DNA of 64,000 nt. Source: Chloroflexota bacterium. GTDB lineage: Bacteria > Chloroflexota > Anaerolineae > Anaerolineales > UBA4823. A program made the position numbers and the translations under genes. Below the pieces are notes generated by a model. That model searched no databases and was not told the origin of the DNA. It saw only the letters and a list, made by a program, of their open reading frames with translations. The stretch lies in NCBI GenBank assembly GCA_029265355.1, contig JAJUJL010000001.1, forward strand, positions 310,001 through 374,000, read 5' to 3'. Every line of letters begins with the position of its first letter. Within the stretch, counting starts at the first letter, position 1. Positions 34,603 through 42,233 of this stretch are shown here, piece by piece.

Positions 34603-35952
34603 ATGGAGAGGCCCAATTCGATCCCGCTGCTCACCTACCTGAAACGTCTGGTGGGCCTGTTACTGATTCTCGCCCTGATCTGGCTCTTGCTTGAAATCAT
34701 CGTGCGCATCTACCTCGAAGCGCCGCTCTCCGCCGATTTCTACAGCTCCATCTCCCGCAGCCAGGTAACAACCTACCAGAAAGCCTATGGCGTGCAGACT
34801 GTCTCCGGGCCGGGCTGGGTGCACCTGGGCTGGGTCGCCCACCCGGAAGAGGAGAGCTACCGGGTCGAGCAGCAAATCAACGGCGCCTGGACGGAGCTTG
34901 GCAAGACCCGCTTCGGTTCTTTCCTGGTTTCGGGTCAGGGCGGCAGCTTCCGGGTGTGGGCTGAGCCGCGCCGCGGCGCAAAACCCCGGCTGCTGGGTGA
35001 GGTCACCGCCCTCAGCCTGGCAGGCGAGCCGCCATTGTTCATCCCTTCCATTGCCAGCGGTTGGCAGACGCTGTTCAAACCGTCGGTATCCGGCGATTAC
35101 ATCAATGACCACACCATTTACCAGGACGCCAACGGCGACTGGCGGTTGGTTGGCATCACCAGCCGCAGCCAGGGAGACTTCAACGCCGAGCGCTACTTCG
35201 CAGTGGGCGTAAGCCCGGATTTTCCCCCAGCCGGCGGCATGCAGGAAGGTGAACCGGTCGCCGACTTCGGCGAGCTGGCCTGGGCGCCGCACGTCATCCA
35301 GGCGCAGGGCCGCTACCACCTGTTCTGGTCGCCCCACGCCCTGCACCAGATGGAGTCGCCCGACGGCGTTGAGTGGCAAAACCACCGCGTGACCATCCCG
35401 GCGCCGTATCACAAGTTCTTCCGCGATCCGATGGTGATCCAGGTCGCCCCAGGTCAGTGGCTGCTCTACACCACGGCCCGCGGGGCATATTTCTCTCAGG
35501 TGGACGTTTACCAATCCTTCGACCTGCAAGGCTGGCAGTACATCCGCACCGCCCTGCGCAGCGCGCGGGGCAGCGAGCGCAATGCGCCTTTTGCATCGAC
35601 CGAATCGCCGTTTGTCACGCCCTACCAGGGCCGCTACTACCTGAGCCTGACCTACAACAACGACTCGTTCTTCTGGCCCGGCATCCTGCTGCTGTTCAAG
35701 ATCTGGTTGAACCCGGGCAGCTACAACGACACGCTGGTATTTCACAGCGCCAACCCCTACGATTTTGGCGTTTACCGCGGCCGGAGCAATAGCCCCACGC
35801 TGCTGACCGAGCTCGAAGCCCACGCCCCCGAGCTGGTCTACCACCCGGAGCAGGATGCCTGGTACATCACCACCGCTGGCTGGCCGTGGGTCGCCAGCCT
35901 GACCTCCGGAGAGGTTGCCGTGGCGCCCCTGGGCTGGGAGCCGGCGCGCTGA
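34603..35952 (+). CDS. membrane-anchored GH32/43-like five-bladed propeller protein
   Basis: 449 residues from ATG 34603. One N-terminal helix (LVGLLLILALIWLLLEIIV) anchors the protein with its bulk outside. Residues 60-130 look like a small beta-sandwich (GPGWVHLGWV, YRVEQQINGAWTEL). From about residue 155 there are propeller blades with acidic motifs in the order expected for clan GH-F/GH-J enzymes: GDYINDHTIY, AWAPHVIQ, FRDPMVIQ and ESPFVTPYQGRYYLSL. The RDP and ESP motifs could hold transition-state stabiliser and acid catalyst. The substrate is not clear, and some relatives lack activity. It is likely coupled to the upstream membrane gene. Confidence 0.75.
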   Translation: MERPNSIPLLTYLKRLVGLLLILALIWLLLEIIVRIYLEAPLSADFYSSISRSQVTTYQKAYGVQTVSGPGWVHLGWVAHPEEESYRVEQQINGAWTELGKTRFGSFLVSGQGGSFRVWAEPRRGAKPRLLGEVTALSLAGEPPLFIPSIASGWQTLFKPSVSGDYINDHTIYQDANGDWRLVGITSRSQGDFNAERYFAVGVSPDFPPAGGMQEGEPVADFGELAWAPHVIQAQGRYHLFWSPHALHQMESPDGVEWQNHRVTIPAPYHKFFRDPMVIQVAPGQWLLYTTARGAYFSQVDVYQSFDLQGWQYIRTALRSARGSERNAPFASTESPFVTPYQGRYYLSLTYNNDSFFWPGILLLFKIWLNPGSYNDTLVFHSANPYDFGVYRGRSNSPTLLTELEAHAPELVYHPEQDAWYITTAGWPWVASLTSGEVAVAPLGWEPAR

Positions 35953-36009
35953 ACGTGAACTTTGATGAGGAAAAACGCACCGGATGGGGGTAAACCCCCA
36001 CCCGGTTGG

Positions 36010-36099
36010 TGGCGGAGAGGGCGGGATTTGAACCCGCGTCACCTTGCGGTGAACACGCTCTCCAGGCGTGCGCGCTAGGCCAGACTACGCGACCTCTCC
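36010..36099 (-). tRNA. tRNA-Ser (GGA)
   Basis: Minus strand 36099 to 36010. Acceptor GGAGAGG pairs with CCTCTCC; the anticodon stem CACGC/GCGTG encloses CTGGAGA, so the anticodon is GGA. The long variable arm TCACCGCAAGGTGA marks it as class II. The T arm GCGGGTTCAAATCCCGC is intact and CCA is encoded. Confidence 0.97.
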
Positions 36100-36135
36100 G
36101 AAAATATCGCTGCGGTTTTCTCCCACAGCGGCAAA

Positions 36136-36144
36136 ATTATACCA
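36136..36144 (-). promoter_or_regulatory. extended -10 promoter of tRNA-Ser
   Basis: In the minus sense TGGTATAAT is a perfect extended -10. It overlaps the stop codon region of the acetyltransferase gene and lies 37 bases before the tRNA 5' end. Confidence 0.75.
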
Positions 36145-37054
36145 TAACCACACCGGCGCGCTTCTCGAAGAGATATAAACTGCGCTCCCAATACGGTTGA
36201 AATCCACTGCTCTCCAGCGCGGCCTGGGCAGCCGCATTGACCGGCGCTACCCAGCCAGCCGGGCTGCAGCCCAGGCGCATTGCCAGCCGGCGGAAATCCA
36301 GCAGCGCCTGCGCCAAGGCCTCGACCGGGCAGGCAATAGCCAGGAGCTGCAGGTGACTGGAGAGACCATCCTCATTTTCGTCGGTTGCCACCAGCAGGAA
36401 ATTCTCCGAGTTTCCGGGCTCGCCTCCCCAGACCCAGGCGCGGCCTTCTTTGACGATCTCCAGCAGCCGCTCCCGGCTCGGCTCAGCCCACACCCAGATC
36501 AAATCCAGCAGCCCGCCGGTCCAGGCGAGCTCGGGCGAGGTGTGCACGGCTCGCTCTAACTGTTCGAGCTGCGATTCGCTGACCGGTCGCAGGCGGTCGC
36601 AAGGCTCATCCAGGGCCGGGGCGGCGTAGCCCATCAGCTCTGCCGCCAGGCGGAAACCGGTGCGCCGGCACAGGTGGTGCACCGGCAGGCGATGCGCTGA
36701 GGTTGCCAGCCGCACCACACCGCCCTGCTTTTCCCAGTATTCAAGCACATAATCGTGCAGGCGCGAGGCGATGCCGCGGCCTTCGAAGTCCGGGTGCACG
36801 CGCAGCGCCTGCATCCACCACTCGTTATTGCCCAGCGGCGCGAGGCGGTTCACGCCCACCACCCGCCCGCCGTACTCGGCGACCGCCAGCAAGCCCTCCG
36901 GCTCTGCCAGCCATTCTTCCCACACGTGGGGCACGTAATCGCGCCCCTCCCAGATGAGCCTGGTGAGCGCCAGCACGTCTTCGGTATCCTTGGGCAGCGC
37001 CGGGCGGCAAACGACGGTGTAATAGCTGGATGGACTGAACCAATTGATTGCCAT
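36137..37054 (-). CDS. GNAT-family N-acetyltransferase
   Basis: 305 residues from ATG 37054. The acetyl-CoA motif is in WMQALRVHPDFEGRGIASRLHDYVLEYW (Arg/Gln-x-x-Gly-x-Gly/Ala type; here EGRGIA). AEYGGRVVGVNRLAPL is the preceding strand and HHLCRRTGFRLAAELMGY the following one, where the acetylated product is normally held. Beyond residue 160 is a second region of 140 residues with a weaker GNAT-like layout, so this may be a tandem GNAT protein. It would acetylate an amine; the substrate is unknown. Its 3' end contains the promoter of the tRNA-Ser gene. Confidence 0.85.
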   Translation of the reverse strand: MAINWFSPSSYYTVVCRPALPKDTEDVLALTRLIWEGRDYVPHVWEEWLAEPEGLLAVAEYGGRVVGVNRLAPLGNNEWWMQALRVHPDFEGRGIASRLHDYVLEYWEKQGGVVRLATSAHRLPVHHLCRRTGFRLAAELMGYAAPALDEPCDRLRPVSESQLEQLERAVHTSPELAWTGGLLDLIWVWAEPSRERLLEIVKEGRAWVWGGEPGNSENFLLVATDENEDGLSSHLQLLAIACPVEALAQALLDFRRLAMRLGCSPAGWVAPVNAAAQAALESSGFQPYWERSLYLFEKRAGVVMV

Positions 37055-37424
37055 ACATTAACCTGTCACTCTGTGCAAATCAACTTCCCTGTGGAATTTT
37101 TCGGCCTGGATGGAACCCTCCTATTTGCACGGTAGGGGTGGGTTTGTTCAGGCAAGGCTTGCCAGCTCGCAGTGCTCTGCATCAGGCATTTCAATCGCAC
37201 CAACCAGGGTAAAAATCCACCCTGCCTGCCCGAGGGCCGGAATCTGTCGGAAAGGCGGGTTTTGTCTCTGCCCTGTCGGCCCGCATGGTTGGTGAATTTT
37301 TCGACGGAGGCATATTGCTGGTACGAACCCGCCCCTACCGGACGCTCTCTCTTTGGTGGAGTAAAGCTTCTCCGAGGCTCAGTATGCCAGGGTTCTTGTC
37401 ACGCAGTGATTCCCCTTCCTTCCG
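37055..37424. other. spacer with inverted-repeat element
   Basis: 370 bases with no supportable gene. It contains the inverted-repeat-bounded element at 37131-37339. Sequence to either side shows nothing recognisable. Open frames crossing it (such as 37172-37654) are Cys/Arg/Pro-rich and run antisense into the GH1 gene. Confidence 0.6.
37131..37339. repeat. short element with inverted ends (MITE-like)
   Basis: GGTAGGGGTGGGTT at 37131-37144 and AACCCGCCCCTACC at 37326-37339 are inverted copies with one mismatch, 209 bases end to end. The interior is rich in short inverted C/G tracts (CCACCCTGCC, GGCGGGTTTTG) and has no gene. It may be a nonautonomous mobile or REP-like element; no target duplication was identified. 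Confidence 0.55.
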
Positions 37425-38753
37425 CTAATTCGGAAAAATCTCCTCGAACAATTCCGGTGTGTAGCGCGCCACGATCTCGGAAGAGATGCCGTTCTCCCGG
37501 CAGATTTCGGCGTACAAATCGGCGCTCTTGCGTTTGCGCCGCACCTGGGTTTCCACATCCAGCTCCCACAGCCCAAAGCGCTGCGTCCAGCCGCGCTCCC
37601 ATTCGAAATTATCCACCAACGTCCAATGGAAATAGCCTTTCACCGGGAAATTGAAGTTCACCGCCCGCCATACCTGGTGCAGGTGCTGTACCAGGTAGCG
37701 TGGCCGCAGCGCATCTTCGGCGTCTTCGATCCCATTCTCGGTAATGATCACCGGCAGCTCGAACTGGCGGCACCACTTGAGCGCTTCAAACATCCCTTGC
37801 GGCTCGTTAGCCAAGAAACCGTTCGGGCTTTTCTCTGCCTGCGGATCGAAGTGCGTGTCGGCAAACAGTCCGCCCGGGTTGAATGGGCTGAAGGTCACGT
37901 ACTCGCGCGTGTAATAGTTCAAACCAAGGTAGTCCTGGGTGCCTTTGGCTTCCGGGAGGCTCACCTTGCGCGTTGGGATGCGCAGCACGCCGGTCTGGCA
38001 GGCCTGGGGGATAGCGTCGTTGAAAAGCTGACTGCGCAAATGGGTGACCATCTTCGAAAAAGGCAACCAACTCCGGGCGGGAACAAAAGAACGATAATTG
38101 ATCGCCAGGCCAACCCGCGCCTGGGGTTGAAGCCGATGAATGGCGCGGTAAGCCGCGGCGTGTCCTTTCAGCAGGTTCAAAGCCACCTGCAGCGCGGCGC
38201 CAAGATCGCTCTTTCCGGGCGGAAAGAGGCCCAAGAAATAGCCCAAAGACACGTAGATATTGGGCTCGTTGATCGTCACCCACAGCGTGACGTAATCCTT
38301 CAGCGCTTCCACAACCCGTTCGACATAGGCGGCAAAATACTGCGGCGCCTTCTCATTCTCCCAACCGCCCATCTCGGTCAGCCAAAGCGGGTCGGAAAAG
38401 TGGTGCAGCGTGACCAGCGGCGTCAGGCGGCGCTCGCTCAGGCCGCGCAGCATGTTCAGATAGCGGTCCAGGGCGTTCTCATCCCATCGGTCCGGCGACG
38501 GCTGGATACGGCTCCACTCGATCGACAGGCGGTGGGCATTGTGCCCGTCCTGCGCCGCCCGGTCGAAATCCTCCCGCCAGCGGCCTCCCCACCAATCGCA
38601 CGCCAGGCCGGATTTATCCCCTTGCAAAATGCGCCCGGGCTGCTGCTCCCAGGCCCACCAGTTGTTGTTGGTATTGTTGCCCTCGACTTGATGCGAGGCG
38701 GTGGCGGCGCCCCACAGGAACCCACGCGGGAAATGAAATGCAGCTTGAGCCAT
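37425..38753 (-). CDS. family 1 glycoside hydrolase (beta-glucosidase-like)
   Basis: 442 residues from ATG 38753 with AGGAG six bases upstream; the frame stays open to 39059 but that extension lacks features. The family-opening FLWGAATASHQVEG (residues 12-25) and RLSIEWSRIQP are present. The acid/base Glu163 lies in VTINEPN and the nucleophile Glu339 in VIITENGIED. The sugar site has HWTLVDNFEWERGW. No signal peptide, so the enzyme is cytoplasmic and cleaves beta-linked oligosaccharides, glucosides or galactosides, after uptake. It has its own spacers on both sides and is probably monocistronic. Confidence 0.95.
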   Translation of the reverse strand: MAQAAFHFPRGFLWGAATASHQVEGNNTNNNWWAWEQQPGRILQGDKSGLACDWWGGRWREDFDRAAQDGHNAHRLSIEWSRIQPSPDRWDENALDRYLNMLRGLSERRLTPLVTLHHFSDPLWLTEMGGWENEKAPQYFAAYVERVVEALKDYVTLWVTINEPNIYVSLGYFLGLFPPGKSDLGAALQVALNLLKGHAAAYRAIHRLQPQARVGLAINYRSFVPARSWLPFSKMVTHLRSQLFNDAIPQACQTGVLRIPTRKVSLPEAKGTQDYLGLNYYTREYVTFSPFNPGGLFADTHFDPQAEKSPNGFLANEPQGMFEALKWCRQFELPVIITENGIEDAEDALRPRYLVQHLHQVWRAVNFNFPVKGYFHWTLVDNFEWERGWTQRFGLWELDVETQVRRKRKSADLYAEICRENGISSEIVARYTPELFEEIFPN

Positions 38754-39280
38754 GCAGTTCTCCTGAGAAAATGTCAGCTCTTTTATGGCTGTCTTGAATA
38801 TTTTAGTCGCCAGAGCGATTTTGCGCAAACCGGTAAGGGCTGTCACATACGACTGTCTTAAGATCGGGAAAGCAAATCCTAAAATTTCCTCACCATTGTG
38901 CGCAGCAGATGGGAAATTGAAAAGGGCATGCATTTTCGCCGAGACGTTACTTTTCAAGAAGACCAAACCCGTATGACTGACAAGAGAATGGGGCGGACTA
39001 TGGCGAGTATCAATAATCTGGTGATTTGCCTGCTGAACAATCAGGGCTTCTCGAACCACGCAGAGGCTTGCTGAGAATTTGATGCTTCTCCTGCCAAGGC
39101 GTTAACGCTCATTTGTGCACCTTAAGAAAGGCGGGTTCAACTCGCCACACACCCCTGACCAAATCATTTAGGTCCGTTATCCTATACAAAAATGTATACG
39201 ATGAGCGAGCTAAGTAAACCGCCGAAAGTGTTTAGAGCAAATCGGCCATCGCGACGGCGGTTTACTCCAAGGTTTCGCTG
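38754..39280. other. spacer with two dyads
   Basis: 527 bases without a supportable gene. Two perfect inverted repeats occur: TATACA-AAAA-TGTATA at 39183-39198, and AGTAAACCGCCG / CGGCGGTTTACT at 39213-39224 and 39255-39266. Neither has a T-run. They may be operators or decayed remains of whatever lay upstream of the 39281 remnant. The rest shows nothing. Confidence 0.6.
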
Positions 39281-39771
39281 GTGATCGTTCACATTTTTGT
39301 AAAAACACTTCCGGCGAAACACCTACTCCAATCTGATCGCAAGATCTTTCACACCAACGACCTGGCGGTGCTGTGGGGGGCCGCCAGCCGCTACAAAGTC
39401 CAGTACTTCCCAGAGATCGACCGCCTGATCAACAGCCAGACCATTGACACCATGATTGCCAACAAGCTGGTGGCGATCACCGATCGCTCTGCCCAGCACA
39501 AAACCATCGCCGGGCGGGATATTTACGATATCCATCACTTCTTCGTCCAGGGTTATCCCTACAACTACAACCCGGCGGTGATTCAGGAGAGGACCGGGCT
39601 GGAACCGGCGCAATACTTCGCGAAGTTATTTGCCTTTATCAAAAAGCGTGTCACCAGACGATCATCAACGAGGACCTGAACTCGCTCCTGCCCGAGCGTA
39701 AATTCCAACATCTGAGGAAGATCCTGATCCCGGAGACGCTGGCTCTGCTGGAAAGGGAGATGAAGAAATAG
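39281..39771 (+). pseudogene. truncated and frameshifted AbiEii-like nucleotidyltransferase remnant
   Basis: The frame from 39281 encodes HTNDLAVLWGAASRYK, TIDTMIANKLVAITDR, AGRDIYDIHHFF and AVIQERTGLEPAQYFAKL, then breaks near 39646. The neighbouring frame continues with HQTIINEDLNSLLPERKF and IPETLALLEREMKK to a stop at 39769-39771. One extra A in the A-run at 39641-39645 would restore one frame. The layout matches the C-terminal half of AbiEii/AbiGii-type toxins; the N-terminal nucleotidyltransferase domain is missing, with a stop at 39233-39235. No AbiEi antitoxin is nearby. Either an old pseudogene or, for the frameshift alone, a sequencing error. Confidence 0.55.
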
Positions 39772-39837
39772 GCTGGATTGCCGGGTTTATATTTCCTGGT
39801 CATCAGGTTCACATTTCTTCCTGGAATCGCGCTATCG

Positions 39838-39846
39838 TGGTATCCT
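39838..39846 (+). promoter_or_regulatory. extended -10 element abutting the thiolase start
   Basis: TGGTATCCT ends six bases before ATG 39853. Transcription from it would begin at or beside the start codon, giving a leaderless mRNA. TTCCTG lies at the -35 distance. Confidence 0.5.
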
Positions 39847-39852
39847 CAGCGC

Positions 39853-40986
39853 ATGCCCGAAGCCTTCATCCTCTCGGCTGTGCGCACCCCAACCGGCGTT
39901 GGCAAAGCCAGTGGCGCGCTGGCGCCGTTCGCTCCGGTGGAGCTATCCGCCCGGGTCATGCAAGAGGCTGTGCAGCGCGCCGGCGTCTCGCCCAATTGGG
40001 TCGAAGACGTCATCTGGGGCTGCGTGACGCCCATAGGCGACCAGGGCGCCAACCTGGCGCGGCTGGCGGTGCTGCAAGCTGGTTTCCCGGTCAAAATTCC
40101 GGCGGTGACGCTCAATCGCATGTGCGGTTCCGGGCAGCAGGCGGTGCACTTCGCCGCCCAGGCCATACTGGCGGAAGACATGGACATCGTCATCGCCGGC
40201 GGCACGGAGATGATGTCCCACCAGCCGCTGGGCAGCGATTGGCCCGCGGAATGGCCGGCCAATTTCCCCTACGCGCTGGTGCACCAGGGGTTGAGCGCTG
40301 AGATGATGGCTGAAAAATGGGGGCTTTCCCGCCAGGCGCTGGATGATTACAGCTACCAAAGCCACCTGCGCGCCATGCACGCCATTCAGCATGGCTTCTT
40401 CGAATCCCAGGTCCTGCCTCTCCAGCGCCCGGACGGGCGCGTGGTAACCATCGACGAGGGCGTGCGCATGCCGCCCGACCGGGAGCGCATGGCGGCGCTC
40501 AAGCCGGTTTTCAAAGCGGACGGCGTGATCACCGCCGGCAACGCCAGCCAGATCAGCGATGGCAGCGCCGCGCTGGTGCTGGCCTCCGCCAGAGCCGTCG
40601 GGCGTTACAACCTGACGCCCATCGCCCGCATCGATACCCGCGTGGTGGTCGGCTCCGACCCGGTGCTGATGCTGGACGGCCCCATCCCTGCCACGCGCAT
40701 GGCGCTGCGCCGCTCCGGGCTCTCCCTGCAAGACATCGACGTGATCGAGATCAATGAAGCCTTTGCTTCAGTGGTGCTGGCCTGGGCCGCCGAGCTGCAG
40801 CCAGACATGAGCCGCGTCAATCCCAACGGCGGCGCCATTGCCTTGGGGCATCCCCTGGGCGCTACCGGCGCCATCTTGATGACCAAGCTGCTGCACGAGC
40901 TGCTGCGCACGGGTGGGCGCTACGGCCTGCAGACCATGTGCATCGGTCACGGCATGGCGACCGCCACGATCATCGAGCGCCTCTGA
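39853..40986 (+). CDS. thiolase (acetyl-CoA acetyltransferase family)
   Basis: 377 residues from ATG 39853. No Shine-Dalgarno sequence precedes it, but the start of the conserved MPEAFILSAVRTPTGVGKASGAL leaves little doubt. Catalytic Cys91 is in LNRMCGSGQQAVHF, His333 in ALGHPLGATGA and Cys363 in MCIGHGMA. VIEINEAFASVVLAW is the substrate-loop Asn/Glu motif. It joins or cleaves acyl-CoA thioesters: beta-oxidation, or acetoacetyl-CoA formation. No other fatty-acid genes adjoin it, so direction is unclear. The stop is 33 bases before folK. Confidence 0.94.
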   Translation: MPEAFILSAVRTPTGVGKASGALAPFAPVELSARVMQEAVQRAGVSPNWVEDVIWGCVTPIGDQGANLARLAVLQAGFPVKIPAVTLNRMCGSGQQAVHFAAQAILAEDMDIVIAGGTEMMSHQPLGSDWPAEWPANFPYALVHQGLSAEMMAEKWGLSRQALDDYSYQSHLRAMHAIQHGFFESQVLPLQRPDGRVVTIDEGVRMPPDRERMAALKPVFKADGVITAGNASQISDGSAALVLASARAVGRYNLTPIARIDTRVVVGSDPVLMLDGPIPATRMALRRSGLSLQDIDVIEINEAFASVVLAWAAELQPDMSRVNPNGGAIALGHPLGATGAILMTKLLHELLRTGGRYGLQTMCIGHGMATATIIERL

Positions 40987-41018
40987 GACGCGCCAGGCAG
41001 CCCCTCACCCCACTAGCG

Positions 41019-41510
41019 ATGCCGCATTCCGTTTTTATCGCCCTGGGCGCCAACCTGGGAGATCGACAGGCCAACCTGCAACAGGCGCGCCAGCTTCTGC
41101 AGCCGCAGGTGCGCCTGCTGACGGCCTCCAGCATCTACGAGACGCCCCCCTGGGGTTACACCGACCAGCCCCATTTTTTGAACCAGGTGCTGCATGGCGA
41201 AACCCGCTTGAATCCATCGCGCCTGCTCGTCCATCTCAAAAGGATCGAGAAACTGATGGGGCGCCAGCCCACTGTGCGCTTTGGACCTCGGCCGATCGAC
41301 CTGGACCTGCTGTTCTACGACCGGCTGGTGCTGGAAACGCCCGAGCTGATCCTGCCACACCCTCGCCTGCACGAGCGCAGCTTTGTACTGGTGCCGTTGG
41401 CAGAAATCGCTTCAGATTTCGTGCATCCCGCGCTGGAGCGCACCATTGCTCAACTTCTGGAGCAGGTGGACACCAGCGGTATTGTCCTGTATACCCCAGC
41501 AGAGCAATAA
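41019..41510 (+). CDS. folK: 2-amino-4-hydroxy-6-hydroxymethyldihydropteridine pyrophosphokinase
   Basis: 163 residues from ATG 41019; an open frame back to 40938 overlaps the thiolase gene and reads as noise. It transfers pyrophosphate from ATP to the folate pterin, one step before folP, which lies 720 bases downstream. FIALGANLGDRQANLQQA at the N-terminus, SSIYETPPWGYTDQPHFLNQV (pterin pocket) and GPRPIDLDLLFYD (metal-binding) are the family signatures, followed by LPHPRLHERSFVLVPLAEI. Length is normal. With folP this shows that folate is made de novo, though folB and folE are not in the window. Confidence 0.96.
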   Translation: MPHSVFIALGANLGDRQANLQQARQLLQPQVRLLTASSIYETPPWGYTDQPHFLNQVLHGETRLNPSRLLVHLKRIEKLMGRQPTVRFGPRPIDLDLLFYDRLVLETPELILPHPRLHERSFVLVPLAEIASDFVHPALERTIAQLLEQVDTSGIVLYTPAEQ

Positions 41511-41530
41511 CCCCCTCCGACCTGCGGCCA

Positions 41531-41563
41531 CCTCCCCCATTTTGCTACGCAAAATGGGGGAGG
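41531..41563 (+). terminator. perfect 15-bp hairpin after folK
   Basis: CCTCCCCCATTTTGC (41531-41545) pairs perfectly with GCAAAATGGGGGAGG (41549-41563) around TAC. CCCCCTCC and GGGAGGGGG flank it, and TCTTTTTCTC follows about 16 bases later. It may terminate the folK transcript. It is similar to the C/G-rich hairpin repeats at 8371 and 9638. Confidence 0.6.
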
Positions 41564-41722
41564 CTGGGAGGGGGTTCACTCTTTTTCTCTGCTCCCTGTA
41601 CGGACAGGATTTTTCAGATACAATATTTACACAACTGGGGTGTTGTGCGACCGGAGCTTGCCCACACTCCACCTGGCTGAATTTTCGTAGTGCTTGTGTA
41701 TCAAAGAGCAGGAGTGATCTTC

Positions 41723-42148
41723 ATGGAACCTGTGGATCTGAAGCCTCTCAAATGGAAGCCTGAGCCTGGCATCGCCTACTCGGTCGAGCGCCGAGCCGAC
41801 GGCGGCATGCACCTGACCTTCACCGGCGCCGACCCGGCAACCCTGGCGCACTGGCGGCGCTTTGGCCTCGAGCACCTGATGGACTCCGACCGCTTGGTGC
41901 GCAACCTGTACGACCTGCGCCAGTTGGATGACCTGCCGCAGCAAGCTATCGATTTTGCTGTGGAGCTGAACAATGATCCATCCGTGCGCAACATTCGCCT
42001 GGCAGCCGTCGCCACCAATGAAAAAGTGATCGCCGGGCTGCGCAAGATCGCCGCCCTGACCACTGGCGGCGGGGTCGAGATGGGCGTTTTCGCCACCATC
42101 GAAGAAGCGGAAGCCTGGTTGGATCGACCGCTCACCCTGCTGGTCTGA
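41723..42148 (+). CDS. small STAS/SpoIIAA-like protein of unknown function
   Basis: 141 residues from ATG 41723, with AGGAG nine bases upstream. The pattern MHLTFTGADPATLAHW, RLVRNLYDLRQLDDLPQQAIDFAVELNN, IRLAAVATNEKVIAGLRKIAALT and GVFATIEEAEAWLDRP follows the alternating strand/helix order of STAS or SpoIIAA-like domains, including the last acidic helix commonly annotated with that fold. No conserved phosphorylatable Ser could be assigned. No signal peptide. It lies between folK and folP but is not obviously part of folate synthesis. Fold is inferred, function unknown. Confidence 0.7.
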   Translation: MEPVDLKPLKWKPEPGIAYSVERRADGGMHLTFTGADPATLAHWRRFGLEHLMDSDRLVRNLYDLRQLDDLPQQAIDFAVELNNDPSVRNIRLAAVATNEKVIAGLRKIAALTTGGGVEMGVFATIEEAEAWLDRPLTLLV

Positions 42149-42233
42149 TCGCCTCCATCCAATATCCTATCGAGCAGGGCCCTGACGGCGCGCCAATAGC
42201 AGCGCGCAATGATCGATTTCGGGAAAGACGCAC

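Noticed and set aside
36001-36010. TGGGGG-TAAA-CCCCCA hairpin (about 35985-36001) as a strong terminator for the propeller gene
   Set aside because: The stem is short and no T-run follows; it may help processing of the tRNA transcript but cannot be supported further.
37172-37654. 160-residue plus-strand open frame
   Set aside because: Cys/Arg/Pro-rich, no ribosome site, and antisense to the end of the GH1 gene; it also runs through the inverted-repeat element.
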